NCBI RefSeq assembly: GCF_010894435.1
Contig: NZ_JAAIXZ010000001.1
Span: 898,322-962,321 of the forward strand
Source: Pyxidicoccus trucidator
Lineage (GTDB): Bacteria > Myxococcota > Myxococcia > Myxococcales > Myxococcaceae
DNA length: 64,000 bases
Reading direction: 5' to 3'
Shown here: positions 34,850 to 46,543 of the stretch, piece after piece
How positions within the stretch are numbered: position 1 is the first letter of the stretch
Layout: every line of letters begins with the position of its first letter
Position numbers and translations under genes: made by a program
Notes under the pieces: generated by a model
What the model was told of the DNA's origin: nothing
The model's input: only the letters and a program-made list of their open reading frames with translations
Database searches by the model: none

Positions 34850-36235
34850 ATGTGCGGCATCTTTGGAATCGTGGGGCACGCCGAGGCCTCCAACCTGACG
34901 TACCTGGGACTGCATGCCCTCCAGCACCGCGGGCAGGAGTCCGCGGGCATCGTGTCCTCTGACGGCAGCGGCCTTCGGGCGCACCGGCAGATGGGGCTCG
35001 TGGCGGACATCTTCGACGCGCCGGTGCTTGCCAGCCTGCCCGGACAGGCTGCAATCGGGCACGTGCGCTACTCCACCGCGGGTGGCAGCGCCCTCAAGAA
35101 CGCGCAGCCGCTCTTCGTGCAGTACGCGGGCGGCCAGTGCGCCATCGCGCACAATGGAAACCTGGTCAACGCGGCCGAGCTGAAGGAACAGCTCGAGGCC
35201 GACGGCGCCATCTTCCAGTCGGACGCGGACACGGAAGTCATCCTGCACCTGCTGGCCCGCTCCAAGCAGGCCACCTTCGAGCAGAAGCTCGTGGAGGCGC
35301 TGCGCCGGGTGAAGGGCGCGTACAGCCTGCTGGTCCTCACCGAGAACAAGCTCGTCGCGGTGAGAGACCCGATGGGCATCCGCCCGCTGGTGCTGGGGCG
35401 GATGAAGGAAGGCGCGTATGTGCTCGCCAGCGAGTCGACGGCGCTGGACCTCATCGAGGCGGACATCGTTCGCGAGTTGGAGCCGGGCGAGCTGCTCGTC
35501 ATCGAGAACGGCGTGATGCGCACCAGCAAGCCCTTCGCGGAGCCGAAGCGGCTGGCCCAGTGCATCTTCGAGCACGTGTACTTCGCGCGGCCGGACTCCA
35601 CGCTGTTCGGCAACAACGTGTACGAGGTGCGCAAGCGCCTGGGCATGCAGCTCGCCCGCGAGCAGCCGGCCGAGGCGGACCTGGTCATCGCGGTGCCGGA
35701 CTCGGGTGTGGCGGCGGCCATCGGCTTCTCGCAGCAGAGCGGGATTCCGTATGACGTGGGCCTCATCCGCAGCCACTACGTGGGCCGCACCTTCATCGAG
35801 CCGCAGCAGTCCATCCGCCACTTCGGCGTGAAGCTGAAGCTGTCCGCGGTGCGGCAGGTGCTCAAGGGCAAGCGCGTGGTGGTGGTGGACGACTCCATCG
35901 TCCGTGGCACCACGAGCCGCAAAATCGTGAAGATGATCAAGGCCGCAGGCGCGGTGGAGGTGCACCTGCGCATCTCCTCTCCGCCGACGAAGTGGCCCTG
36001 CTACTACGGCATCGACACGCCGAGCCGGCAGGAGCTCATCGCCGCCACGCACTCCATCGAGGAGATCGCGAAGTACGTCACGGCGGACTCGCTCGGCTAC
36101 ATCTCCATCGAAGGACTGGGGACGGCGGTGGGTGACCCGAATCGCGACAAGTTCTGCACCGCGTGCTTCTCCGGTCAGTACCTCGTCGGCGAGCTGACCT
36201 CCCCTTCGGAAGGGCCCAGCAAGCTGACCGCCTGA
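34850..36235 (+). CDS. purF: Amidophosphoribosyltransferase
   Basis: 461 residues starting MCGIFGIVG: after Met removal Cys1 is the glutaminase nucleophile, and no propeptide is present. It makes 5-phosphoribosylamine from PRPP and glutamine, the first step of purine synthesis. PRPP loop: [14 protein letters not shown] near residue 345. Four Cys match the 4Fe-4S ligands of the B. subtilis type: AQCIFEH, WPCYYG and FCTACF. The start has AAAGGAG 11 bp upstream. Ends in a terminator. Confidence 0.95.
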   Translation: MCGIFGIVGHAEASNLTYLGLHALQHRGQESAGIVSSDGSGLRAHRQMGLVADIFDAPVLASLPGQAAIGHVRYSTAGGSALKNAQPLFVQYAGGQCAIAHNGNLVNAAELKEQLEADGAIFQSDADTEVILHLLARSKQATFEQKLVEALRRVKGAYSLLVLTENKLVAVRDPMGIRPLVLGRMKEGAYVLASESTALDLIEADIVRELEPGELLVIENGVMRTSKPFAEPKRLAQCIFEHVYFARPDSTLFGNNVYEVRKRLGMQLAREQPAEADLVIAVPDSGVAAAIGFSQQSGIPYDVGLIRSHYVGRTFIEPQQSIRHFGVKLKLSAVRQVLKGKRVVVVDDSIVRGTTSRKIVKMIKAAGAVEVHLRISSPPTKWPCYYGIDTPSRQELIAATHSIEEIAKYVTADSLGYISIEGLGTAVGDPNRDKFCTACFSGQYLVGELTSPSEGPSKLTA

Positions 36236-36259
36236 GGCCGCGCTCCGCGTGGCCTCACC

Positions 36260-36302
36260 CGCCAGGCCCCCTGCCCTCACCGGGTCGGGGGCCTTGGCGT
36301 TT
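36260..36302 (+). terminator. Intrinsic terminator of purF
   Basis: CGCCAGGCCCCC ... GGGGGCCTTGGCG, a 12-bp stem with one bulge, followed by TTT. It sits 25 bp after the purF stop. Confidence 0.75.
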
Positions 36303-36310
36303 CTGCAGCC

Positions 36311-36547
36311 TCAGTGGCGGTTGTCGAACTTGATGCCCTCGCGGACCTCGCTGAGGGCCTGCTCGGTGAGACCGATGGCCTTCACGCGATGGCCGCCCTT
36401 GTCGGTGTCCGCGTTCTTCAGCGACGTGAGCGCCCGCTCCAGGTGCGCGAGCGCGTCCCGCATCTTCGGCTGGCGGTCGGCATGGGCCTGGTTGGCGAAG
36501 CCGCCCAGGACGAAGGCGGCGGTGACGGCGACGAGGGTGCGGCGCAT
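36311..36547 (-). CDS. Small secreted helical protein of unknown function
   Basis: 78 residues with a signal peptide (MRRTLVAVTAAFVLGGFANQAHA). The mature 55 residues are a helical hairpin with MRDALAHLERALTSLKNADTDKGGHRVKAIGLTEQALSEV, resembling small periplasmic helical proteins. The DKGGHR turn is well defined. No Cys. Function not known. Confidence 0.65.
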   Translation of the reverse strand: MRRTLVAVTAAFVLGGFANQAHADRQPKMRDALAHLERALTSLKNADTDKGGHRVKAIGLTEQALSEVREGIKFDNRH

Positions 36548-36649
36548 GGTGGGCTCCAGGGAGGGAAACAGCGTGTTTCCCCCATGAACCCGGGTGCCCG
36601 CCGGAAGTTGCGCCGGGAGTTTTCGATGACGTTCCGGGGCCCGGAGCGC

Positions 36650-37696
36650 TCAGGCCGCGTCGGGCTCGGACTCCGGCCGCGCGCCAGGCAGCGGCCTGCC
36701 GTCGATGAAGTCGGTGAGGTCCGCGGGCAGCGGCGCCTCGAACGCGCACTCCTGACCGGAGCCCGGGTGCGGGAAGACGATGCGCGCGGCGTGCAGCGCG
36801 TGCCGGGGCAGGCGCAGCCGGAGCCACGCCTCGGGCTCCAGGCAGTGCTTGCTGAAGCGGTCGAAGTAGCCGGGGTCCGGCCCGTACATCTTGTCGCCCA
36901 CCAGCGGGAAGCCCGCCTCGCGCAGGTGGACGCGAATCTGGTGCTGCCGTCCCGTCTCCGGGAAGCAGCGCAGCAGCGCGAAGGGCTCGCCGTCGCGGGA
37001 GAAGCGCTGGAGCACCTGGAAGCGGGTGCGGCTCTCCTTGCCCTCCACCGCGTCGATGCGGACGGCGATGCGGATGAGCTCGGTGCCCTCGGCGATGGGC
37101 GCGTCCACGACGAAGGAGTCCTCGGGCGGATGCCCCTCGCAGACGGCGAGGTACTCCTTGTGGACGTCGCGCGACATGAAGAGCCGGCCCAGCACACGGC
37201 AGGAGTCGGTGGTGCGGCCACAGACGACGAGGCCGCTCGTCTCGCGGTCCAGGCGGTGCGCGGGCTCGGCGTGGCGCTCCCCGAAGCGCTCGCGCAGGAG
37301 GGTGACGAGGGTGCCCTTGTGGTAGCGCGCCGTGGGGTGGATGGGCAGCCCCGCCGGCTTGTCGAGCACCATCAGCCACTCGTCCTGGAAGACCACGGGC
37401 AGGTCCGTGGGCGTCTCGGGCTCCTCGCTGGCGCGGCGGCGGAGGCGGAAGGTGAGGCCCGGGTAGACGGGCGTGGACGGCTTCAGCTTCCGCTCGTCGC
37501 AGAGGATGCCGCGCCGGATGACGCCCTGCAGGCGCTCGCGCGTCATGCGGCGGATCTTCTGTCCCAGGTATCGGTCCAACCGCCACCCGGCGTAGTTGGG
37601 CTCCACGACGTAGGTGATGTCGACGTAGCCCTCGGGGGCCTCGTCCGTCGTCACGAAGGCGGGGGAGTCCGCGGGTGTGTCCTGCTCGCTGTGCAT
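36650..37696 (-). CDS. RluA-family pseudouridine synthase
   Basis: 348 residues. Residues about 25-90 form an S4-like RNA-binding domain (WRLDRYLGQKIRRMTRERLQGVIRRG). The catalytic domain has HRLDRETSGLVV with the nucleophilic Asp near residue 145, and GRQHQIRVHL near 250. It isomerises uridine to pseudouridine in rRNA or tRNA; which site is modified cannot be told. The extra N-terminal 25 residues and the C-terminal acidic tail are outside the family core. Confidence 0.9.
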   Translation of the reverse strand: MHSEQDTPADSPAFVTTDEAPEGYVDITYVVEPNYAGWRLDRYLGQKIRRMTRERLQGVIRRGILCDERKLKPSTPVYPGLTFRLRRRASEEPETPTDLPVVFQDEWLMVLDKPAGLPIHPTARYHKGTLVTLLRERFGERHAEPAHRLDRETSGLVVCGRTTDSCRVLGRLFMSRDVHKEYLAVCEGHPPEDSFVVDAPIAEGTELIRIAVRIDAVEGKESRTRFQVLQRFSRDGEPFALLRCFPETGRQHQIRVHLREAGFPLVGDKMYGPDPGYFDRFSKHCLEPEAWLRLRLPRHALHAARIVFPHPGSGQECAFEAPLPADLTDFIDGRPLPGARPESEPDAA

Positions 37697-37847
37697 GGGC
37701 CTTCCGCGCGCTCTAACACGGCCGACCCCGCCGCACAGTCCACATGGACGCCAGGCCCCCTGACAGCGAAACGGGCACCACCCCGCCCCCCTGTCGGGAG
37801 ACGCGGCCGGTGCCCGTCACGTCACTGTCGGAAGGCGCGTCCGCCGC

Positions 37848-38978
37848 TCAGGCGTAGACCGCGCGCAGCGGGGCGTTCTCCACGCCCAGGTAGCGCGCGA
37901 ACAGGTCGGCGATGCGCTCGCCGGCGCGGCCGTCCCAGAGGTCCGGGATGCGGCCCTTCTTGCCCTGACCATCGAGGATGCGGTCCGCGGCCTGGCGGAT
38001 GCGGTCCGGGTCGGTGCCCACCACCTCGTTGGTGCCCTCCTCCACGGTGATGGGGCGCTCGGTCTGCTCGCGCAGGGTGAGGCACGGCACGCCCAGCGCG
38101 GTGGTCTCCTCCTGGAGGCCACCCGAGTCGGTAAGGATGAGCTTCGCCTGCGACATCAGCCCCACGAACTCCATGTGGCCCATGGGGTCCACGGGGCGCA
38201 GGTTCGGGTGACGCTCGAACCAGTGGCCCAGGCCCTGCTCGGCAATCATCTTCCGCGTGCGCGGGTGCACCGGGAAGATGACGGGCAGGCGCGTGGACAC
38301 GTGGGCGACGGCGGACAGCAGACCGCCGAGCAGCCGCGGGTCATCCACGTTGGACTGACGGTGGAGCGTGCACACCGCGTAGCCGCGAGGGGTGAGGCCC
38401 AGGTCCTTCAGCGTGGGCAGCCGCTCCGCCTTCTCCTTGGACGCGATGAGCGAGTCGATCATCACGTTGCCCACGAAGTGGATGCGGGCCGGGTCGCAGC
38501 CCTCCTTCAGGAGGTTGGTGTCCGCGTCGCGCGAGGGCGTCAGCAGCAGGTCCGACAGCCGGTCGGTGACGAGGCGGTTGACCTCCTCCGGCATGTGCTG
38601 GACGAAGCTGCGCAGGCCCGCCTCCACGTGCGCCAGGGGAATGGCCAGCTTCGACGTCACCAGCGCGGCGGCGAGGGTGCTGTTCACGTCACCCACCACG
38701 GAGACGAGGTCTGGCTGGTGCTCCAGGAAGACCTTCTCCAGTTCCACCATCATCCGCGCGGTCTGCTGCGCGTGACTGCCCGAGCCGATGCCCAGGTGGA
38801 CGTCCGGCGCCGGGAGTCCCAAGTCCGAGAAGAAGACGTCGCTCATCTTGACGTCGTAGTGCTGTCCGGTGTGGACGAGAAGCTGCTGGAGCGAGGTGCG
38901 CGCCGCGATGGCCTTGTAGATGGGGGCCACCTTCATGAAATTGGGACGCGCGCCGACGATGTGGATGACCTTCTTCAT
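37848..38978 (-). CDS. wecB: UDP-N-acetylglucosamine 2-epimerase (non-hydrolysing)
   Basis: 376 residues, the normal length. Motifs: GARPNFMKVAP (residues 8-18), TGQHYD (near 37), HVEAGLRS (near 118), GDVNSTLAA, TDSGGLQEE (near 280). Interconverts UDP-GlcNAc and UDP-ManNAc for cell-surface polysaccharide. Divergent from kdsB; the pair of sugar genes may share promoters. The partner dehydrogenase (wecC) is not in the window. Confidence 0.92.
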   Translation of the reverse strand: MKKVIHIVGARPNFMKVAPIYKAIAARTSLQQLLVHTGQHYDVKMSDVFFSDLGLPAPDVHLGIGSGSHAQQTARMMVELEKVFLEHQPDLVSVVGDVNSTLAAALVTSKLAIPLAHVEAGLRSFVQHMPEEVNRLVTDRLSDLLLTPSRDADTNLLKEGCDPARIHFVGNVMIDSLIASKEKAERLPTLKDLGLTPRGYAVCTLHRQSNVDDPRLLGGLLSAVAHVSTRLPVIFPVHPRTRKMIAEQGLGHWFERHPNLRPVDPMGHMEFVGLMSQAKLILTDSGGLQEETTALGVPCLTLREQTERPITVEEGTNEVVGTDPDRIRQAADRILDGQGKKGRIPDLWDGRAGERIADLFARYLGVENAPLRAVYA

Positions 38979-39083
38979 GTCGCCAGCGAAGCTAGGCACT
39001 GACTTGCAGGTGACTAGTGGTTGAAGGTGGGCGCCCCCATGGGTGGCGGAGATGCGTCCTGAATCTGATAGACGGGATGTGTC

Positions 39084-39833
39084 ATGTCCGCGTCGCCCGC
39101 CTCCAAGACTGTCGCCGTCATCCCCGCCCGCCACGCCAGCACGCGCTTTCCGGGCAAGCCGCTCGCCCCCATCGCCGGCCGGCCGATGATTGAGCACGTG
39201 TGGAACCGCTGCCAGGAAGCCAACACCTTCGACGAGGTGTGGGTGGCCACGGACGACGAGCGCATCCGCGCCACGGTGGAGGGCTTCGGCGGCCGGGCGG
39301 TGATGACCCGCCCCGACTGCGCCACCGGCACGGACCGGGTGGCGGAGGTGGCGCGAGGGCGTCCGGACGTGGACGTCTGGGTGAATGTGCAGGGCGACGA
39401 GCCACTGGTGGACCCCGCCGCCCTCCGGGTGCTGGCGGGCCTCTTCGCGGACCCGGGCGTGCGCATGGGCACGCTGGTGCGGCCCCTGGAGGCTGACGAG
39501 GCGGGCAGCCCCAACGTGGTGAAGGCGGTGCTCGCGCTCAACGGGGACGCGCTCTACTTCAGCCGCAGCCTGGTGCCCTTCGTCCGCGAGCCGGGGACGT
39601 CCGTGCGGCGCTGGGGGCACATCGGCCTGTACGGCTACCGGCGGGACGTGCTGCTGTCGCTGGCGGGCCTGGCGCCCACCCCGCTGGAGGAGGCGGAGAA
39701 GCTGGAGCAGCTCCGCGCGCTGGAGCACGGCATCTCCATCCGCTGCGCGCAGGTGTCCTGGCGCACGGTGGCGGTGGACGTGCCCGAGGACGTGGCGAAG
39801 GTGGAGACCGTCATGCGTGAGCGGAGGCCATAG
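39084..39833 (+). CDS. kdsB: 3-deoxy-manno-octulosonate cytidylyltransferase
   Basis: 249 residues. PARHASTRFPGKPL (residues 14-27) is the nucleotidyltransferase signature, with DEVWVATDDERI and NVQGDEPLV following. Activates Kdo to CMP-Kdo for lipid A-core synthesis in the cytoplasm. kdsA and kdsC lie 6 kb downstream with pyrG, which supplies the CTP. Confidence 0.95.
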   Translation: MSASPASKTVAVIPARHASTRFPGKPLAPIAGRPMIEHVWNRCQEANTFDEVWVATDDERIRATVEGFGGRAVMTRPDCATGTDRVAEVARGRPDVDVWVNVQGDEPLVDPAALRVLAGLFADPGVRMGTLVRPLEADEAGSPNVVKAVLALNGDALYFSRSLVPFVREPGTSVRRWGHIGLYGYRRDVLLSLAGLAPTPLEEAEKLEQLRALEHGISIRCAQVSWRTVAVDVPEDVAKVETVMRERRP

Positions 39834-39835
39834 CC

Positions 39836-40708
39836 ATGGGCTTCTGGAGTGACCTGTTCGGCGGCAAGAAGCAGGAGGCGAAGGAGGAACCCGCCTCCAG
39901 TGCACCGGCCACGGAGAAGGCGCAGGCGCCGCCGGAACCGAAGCCGGAGCCCCCCAGGCCCGCCCCACCGCCGAAGCCGAAACCCGAGACCCGCAAGCAA
40001 GCGCAGCAGCAGGAGGAGGACGAGGACATGGAGGGCGTGCAGCGGCTGTTGTCGCGCAAGGTGGAGCGGGTGCTGGAGCAGCTCGGGGCGATGGCGGCGC
40101 GAGCGCGCACGGGCGAGGAAGTGCCCTCGCTCACCGTCACGCTGCACCTGGCGCACGGGCACTCGATGACGGGCGAGGTGGTGGACTACGTCCCGCGCGA
40201 GTCGGTGCTGATGGCGCTGGGCAAGGAGGGCCTGCTGCGCTCCGCGTCCGTGGCCTACGTGGACCTGACCACGGTGGTGGCGGTGTCGGTGGGCAACGCG
40301 GACAAGCTGCTGGACATGGCGCCGCTGGTGCGGCCGAACCCCACGCGGCAGGACGTGATGTCGCTGATGGAGAAGCTGCCACACGCCATCACCGAGCAGT
40401 TCTGGCCGGGCGAGGCGACGCTGGGCGGCCGCCCGCTGCGCTTCGAGGTGGACTGGGTGGGGCTGGACGACGAGTCGGGCCGCCGCGCGCTGGAGACGGC
40501 GATGAACGTGGCGGGCCACGCGCTGCGCGCGCTGGCGCAGGAGCAGGGGCGCGAGGTGCTGCGCCGCATCCTCACCGTGCGCTTCATCAAGGGGCGCGAC
40601 ACGCGCGTGGCCATGGAAGGCGACACGGGCACCGTGACGGTGGCCCCCGGCGCTGGAGACCCCACGGTGTCCGCGTTCCGGAAGGCCTTCGCCGCCGGAA
40701 TCAGATGA
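39836..40708 (+). CDS. Protein of unknown function with an N-terminal Pro/Lys/Glu linker
   Basis: 290 residues, starting two bases after the kdsB stop, so co-translated with it. Residues 1-65 are charged, Pro-rich and disordered (GGKKQEAKEEP, PPEPKPEPPRP). The remainder has beta-alpha segments (SLTVTLHLAHGHSMTGEVVDYVP, SVAYVDLTTVVAVSVGN) and FEVDWVGLDDESGRRALETAMNVAGHALRAL. No catalytic motif is recognised. Its stop overlaps the aldo/keto reductase stop on the other strand by 8 bp. Confidence 0.65.
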   Translation: MGFWSDLFGGKKQEAKEEPASSAPATEKAQAPPEPKPEPPRPAPPPKPKPETRKQAQQQEEDEDMEGVQRLLSRKVERVLEQLGAMAARARTGEEVPSLTVTLHLAHGHSMTGEVVDYVPRESVLMALGKEGLLRSASVAYVDLTTVVAVSVGNADKLLDMAPLVRPNPTRQDVMSLMEKLPHAITEQFWPGEATLGGRPLRFEVDWVGLDDESGRRALETAMNVAGHALRALAQEQGREVLRRILTVRFIKGRDTRVAMEGDTGTVTVAPGAGDPTVSAFRKAFAAGIR

Positions 40709-41549
40709 CGGGCAGCTCGCCGGTGTCGGGGCCTGGAGGAAAGGCCGCGTCGAGGCGGGCCAGCTCCTCCGGCGAGAGCGTCAGCGCCGCGGCCGCGGCG
40801 TTGTCGCGCATGTGGGCCTCGCGGCTGGCCTTCGGAATGGCGAACAGCGACGGCCGCCGCACGAGGAACCGCAGGGCCACCTGGTACGGGCTGGCACCGT
40901 GGGCGCGGGCGATGGCCCCCAGCACCTTGCCGCCCGGACTGTCCGGCGTCGGGAAGCTGCCGTTGCCGAAGGGGCTGTAGCCCACCACCGCCACACCGTG
41001 GGCCTCGCACCAGGGGATGACGGCGTGCTCAATCGCGCGCTCCTCCAGGTGGTAGAGCACCTGGTTGCAGGCGATGCGGCCCGGCCCCGCCAGGGCGAGC
41101 GCCTCCTCCAGGTCCTCCACCCCGAAGTTGCTCACGCCCCAGGAGCGAATCTTCCCGTCCGCCACCAGCTTCTCGAAGGCGCGCACCGTGCCCTCCAGCG
41201 GGTGTCGGCCAGTCCAGTGCAGCAGGTAGCAGTCCAGCCGGTCCGTGCGCAGCCGCTTCAGGCTCCGCTCACACGCGGCCAGCGTGCCCTCGTAGGTGGC
41301 GTTGGAGGGCATCACCTTGGACACGAGGAACACCTCGTCCCTGCGGCCGGCAATCGCCTCGGAGACGATGCTCTCCTCCACCTTGCCGTAGCCGTACAGC
41401 TCGGCGGTGTCCACGTGCGTCAGGCCCAGGTCCAGCCCCGCCCGCAGGGCGCGGATGGCGCCTGCCTGGTCGTCGTCCTCCATCTGCCACGTCCCCTGCC
41501 CCAGGACGGGCACCTCCACGCCCGTGCCACCAAAACGGCGCTTCTCCAT
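40701..41549 (-). CDS. Aldo/keto reductase
   Basis: 282 residues from ATG (MEKRRFGG), preceded by GAGGTG. The AKR tetrad is complete: Asp in HVDTAELYG, Tyr in the same segment, Lys in LVSKVM, His in LLHWTG. SNFGVEDLEEAL and IPKASREAHMRDN give the C-terminal NADPH-binding pattern. The substrate cannot be named. Stands alone on this strand. Confidence 0.9.
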   Translation of the reverse strand: MEKRRFGGTGVEVPVLGQGTWQMEDDDQAGAIRALRAGLDLGLTHVDTAELYGYGKVEESIVSEAIAGRRDEVFLVSKVMPSNATYEGTLAACERSLKRLRTDRLDCYLLHWTGRHPLEGTVRAFEKLVADGKIRSWGVSNFGVEDLEEALALAGPGRIACNQVLYHLEERAIEHAVIPWCEAHGVAVVGYSPFGNGSFPTPDSPGGKVLGAIARAHGASPYQVALRFLVRRPSLFAIPKASREAHMRDNAAAAALTLSPEELARLDAAFPPGPDTGELPVI

Positions 41550-41655
41550 GGCACACCTCATGACGCGCAATCCGCTCCGGAAGGATTAGCACCGCCCGGA
41601 AGGACTGGCAGCCCCCTGAAGTGCACGCCTGGAGAGCCCGCGTTAGGCTCCGCCG

Positions 41656-43422
41656 GTGTCTTCTCCAGAAAAGTCCTCGTCCACGCCTCCCCCCACCCGC
41701 ATCCCGCTGCGACGCCTGCTCGCCCTGGCGCGCCCCGAGCTGGCCAGCCTGGTCGGGGGCACCTTCTTCCTGCTCGTGAGCAGCGCGGCCACCCTCGCCT
41801 ACCCCAAGGCCATCGGCGGGCTGGTGGACGAGGCGCTCGGCTCCCGCAGCCGGGAGATGCTCGACGGGCTCGCGCTGATGATGCTTGGCGTCTTCGTGGT
41901 GCAGGGTGTGGCCATGGCCCTGCGCGCCTACCTCTTCAACACCGCCGGCGAGCGCGTGGTGTCGCGGCTGCGCAAGGACCTCTTTCGCGCCCTGCTGTCC
42001 CAGGAGGTGGCCTTCTTCGACGCGCGCCGCACCGGGGAGCTCACCAGCCGGCTCGCCTCGGACACCACCGTCCTGCAGAACACCGTCACCGCCAACATCT
42101 CCATGGCCCTGCGCTACGCCGTCCAGGCGCTGGGCGGGGTGGGGCTCCTCTTCTACACGTCCGCCCGGCTCACCGGCGTCATGCTCGCCATCATCCCCGC
42201 GGTGGCGGTGGGCGCGGTGCTCTACGGCCGCCGCGTGCGCCACATCTCCCGCCAGGTGCAGGACGCGCTGGCGGCCAGCAGCGAGGTGGCCGAGGAGGAC
42301 CTGTCCGGCATCCGCACCGTGCGCTCCTTCGCGGCCGAGCCACACGAGGTGGAGCGCTATGGCACCGCCGTGGACCGCGCCTTCATGCTCGCGCGCCAGC
42401 GCACGTTCCAGTCCTCCGTGTTCATGGGGGCCGTCTCCATCGCCGGCTATGGCGGCATCGCCGCGGTGCTCTGGTACGGCGGCCGGCTGGTGGTGGATGG
42501 GAATCTGAGCGTGGGCGCCCTCACCTCGTTCCTCATCTACACCATGCTGGTGTCCTTCTCCTTCAGCGCCATGGCGGAGCTGTGGGCGGACTTCATGCGC
42601 GCCAGCGGCGCCGCGGACCGCGTCTTCGAGCTGCTGGACCGCAAGCCCGCCATCGCCTCCGGCGGCGAGCGCCTGCCCGAGGTGCGCGGCCACGTGGAGT
42701 TCCGCGACGTGCGCTTCGCCTACCCCACGCGCCCGGACGTGCCGGTGCTCCAGGGGCTCAATCTGGAATTGCGCCCCGGCGAGGTGGTGGCGGTGGTGGG
42801 CCCCTCGGGCGCGGGCAAGTCCACGCTGGCCTCGCTGCTGTCGCGCTTCTATGACCCGCAGGGCGGCGCGGTGCTGCTGGACGGCCACCCCCTCACCTCG
42901 CTGGACCCGGAGTGGCTGCGCCGCAACATCGGCATGGTGGCCCAGGAGCCGCAGCTGTTCTCCTGCTCCATCGCGGATAACATCCGCTACGGCCGGCCCG
43001 AGTCCACCGACGCGGAAATCGAGGAGGCCGCCCGCGCCGCCAACGCCCACGCCTACATCCAGCGCTTCCCGGAGGGCTACGGCACCCAGGTGGGCGAGCG
43101 CGGCGTGCAGCTGTCCGGCGGCCAGAAGCAACGCGTGGCCATTGCCCGCGCCGTGCTGAAGGACCCGCGCCTGCTCATCCTCGACGAGGCCACCAGCGCG
43201 CTGGACTCGGAGAGCGAGCACCTGGTGAAGGACGCGCTGGAGCGGCTGATGAAGGGCCGCTCCACCCTCATCATCGCCCACCGCCTGTCCACCGTGGCCA
43301 ACGCGGACCGCGTGCTGGTGCTGGAGGGAGGCCTCATCATCCAGAGCGGCACCCACGCCGCCCTCATGGGCCAGGACGGCCTCTACCGCCGGCTGGTGGA
43401 GCGGCAGTTTGTCGCCGCCTGA
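41656..43422 (+). CDS. ABC exporter half-transporter (MsbA-like)
   Basis: 588 residues from GTG. Six membrane segments (residues about 20-320) are followed by an ATPase with GPSGAGKSTLAS (Walker A), Q-loop AQEPQLF, LSGGQKQR signature and LLILDEATSALD (Walker B). It works as a homodimer, as MsbA does, to flip lipids. Being near wecB, kdsB, kdsA and kdsC suggests lipid or LPS precursor export, but multidrug or peptide export would look the same. A leader region follows. Confidence 0.85.
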   Translation: MSSPEKSSSTPPPTRIPLRRLLALARPELASLVGGTFFLLVSSAATLAYPKAIGGLVDEALGSRSREMLDGLALMMLGVFVVQGVAMALRAYLFNTAGERVVSRLRKDLFRALLSQEVAFFDARRTGELTSRLASDTTVLQNTVTANISMALRYAVQALGGVGLLFYTSARLTGVMLAIIPAVAVGAVLYGRRVRHISRQVQDALAASSEVAEEDLSGIRTVRSFAAEPHEVERYGTAVDRAFMLARQRTFQSSVFMGAVSIAGYGGIAAVLWYGGRLVVDGNLSVGALTSFLIYTMLVSFSFSAMAELWADFMRASGAADRVFELLDRKPAIASGGERLPEVRGHVEFRDVRFAYPTRPDVPVLQGLNLELRPGEVVAVVGPSGAGKSTLASLLSRFYDPQGGAVLLDGHPLTSLDPEWLRRNIGMVAQEPQLFSCSIADNIRYGRPESTDAEIEEAARAANAHAYIQRFPEGYGTQVGERGVQLSGGQKQRVAIARAVLKDPRLLILDEATSALDSESEHLVKDALERLMKGRSTLIIAHRLSTVANADRVLVLEGGLIIQSGTHAALMGQDGLYRRLVERQFVAA

Positions 43423-43464
43423 ACGCCTGCCTACCTTTCAGGCGCATTAATGGGTCCAAGGAGT

Positions 43465-43491
43465 ATGGCGCGGCCTCCAGGCCGGGATTAA
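43465..43491 (+). CDS. Possible 8-codon leader ORF
   Basis: ATG GCG ... GAT TAA encodes MARPPGRD. AAGGAG lies directly before the ATG, so spacing is poor. It ends inside a small hairpin (CCGG 43482-43485 with CCGG 43494-43497), directly before the next hairpin. May act in a translation-coupled leader; very tentative. Confidence 0.25.
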   Translation: MARPPGRD

Positions 43492-43497
43492 ATCCGG

Positions 43498-43511
43498 CTC
43501 CTCGAAAGGAG
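43498..43511 (+). promoter_or_regulatory. Hairpin hiding a perfect Shine-Dalgarno site
   Basis: CTCCT (43498-43502), loop CGAA, AGGAG (43507-43511). The 3' arm is part of AAAGGAGGTGAT (43505-43516), a 12-base perfect complement to the usual 3' end of bacterial 16S rRNA. In the closed form the site is not available; opening it would expose an unusually strong ribosome site for the ORF at 43520. Confidence 0.6.
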
Positions 43512-43519
43512 GTGATGCC

Positions 43520-43567
43520 TTGATCGACAGCAAGACTCAGGCGTCCACCTCCGCTTCGGTGGCCTGA
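43520..43567 (+). CDS. 15-codon leader peptide ORF with maximal ribosome site
   Basis: TTG start, 7 bp after AGGAGG, encodes MIDSKTQASTSASVA and stops with TGA. It is too short for ordinary gene finding. The ribosome site is much better than for most real genes in this window. Hairpins overlap its end: CCACC (43545-43549) with GGTGG (43558-43562), versus CCGCTTC (43551-43557) with GAAGCGG (43577-43583); the two cannot form together. Confidence 0.45.
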   Translation: MIDSKTQASTSASVA

Positions 43568-43603
43568 AAAGGCCCTGAAGCGGTGGCAGACGCCGGCGGT
43601 TCG

Positions 43604-43638
43604 GGCCCGTTCCCGCCTTGGTGGGGACGGGCCTTTTT
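43604..43638 (+). terminator. Intrinsic terminator at the end of the leader
   Basis: GGCCCGTTCCC, nine-base loop, GGGGACGGGCC, then TTTTT: an 11-bp stem with one G-T pair. It ends the leader or small RNA that starts after the ABC gene and precedes the zinc-ribbon and pyrG genes. Confidence 0.8.
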
Positions 43639-43729
43639 ATGTCCGCTCGGGAATGCCGACCCGACCTCCCTGTTCCGACGCCCCGGGGGGAGTGGCCGAC
43701 CCAACACGTTTCATCCGGGAGTTCCCGCC

Positions 43730-43963
43730 GTGTCCATTACTCCTTGCCCCAGCCCCCTGCCCACCGCCCTCCGTGACGAGGAGGCCGTGGATACGCAGCG
43801 CAACCTGTTCTGCCCCAACTATGACGCCTGCCTGCACCTGGTGGTGAAGCGCGGCTGGGAGGGGTGGAGCTGCCGGAACTGCGACCTCCGCCAGTTCCGC
43901 GTCGGCCAGCCGACCGCCCGGGACTTCGCCGTGGCCCGTCCCGGAGGTTGGGACGGCAACTGA
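43730..43963 (+). CDS. Small zinc-ribbon-like protein
   Basis: 77 residues from GTG (MSITPCPSPLP). Has CPNYDAC, then CRNC 17 residues later in LVVKRGWEGWSCRNCDLRQF, a CxxxxC plus CxxC arrangement likely to bind zinc. Function unknown. Located between the leader terminator and pyrG; 72 bp to the pyrG start. Confidence 0.6.
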   Translation: MSITPCPSPLPTALRDEEAVDTQRNLFCPNYDACLHLVVKRGWEGWSCRNCDLRQFRVGQPTARDFAVARPGGWDGN

Positions 43964-46509
<2,546 letters not shown>

Positions 46510-46543
46510 TGCGGTTGAACCACGGGGAGGAGCCAGGCAAGCC

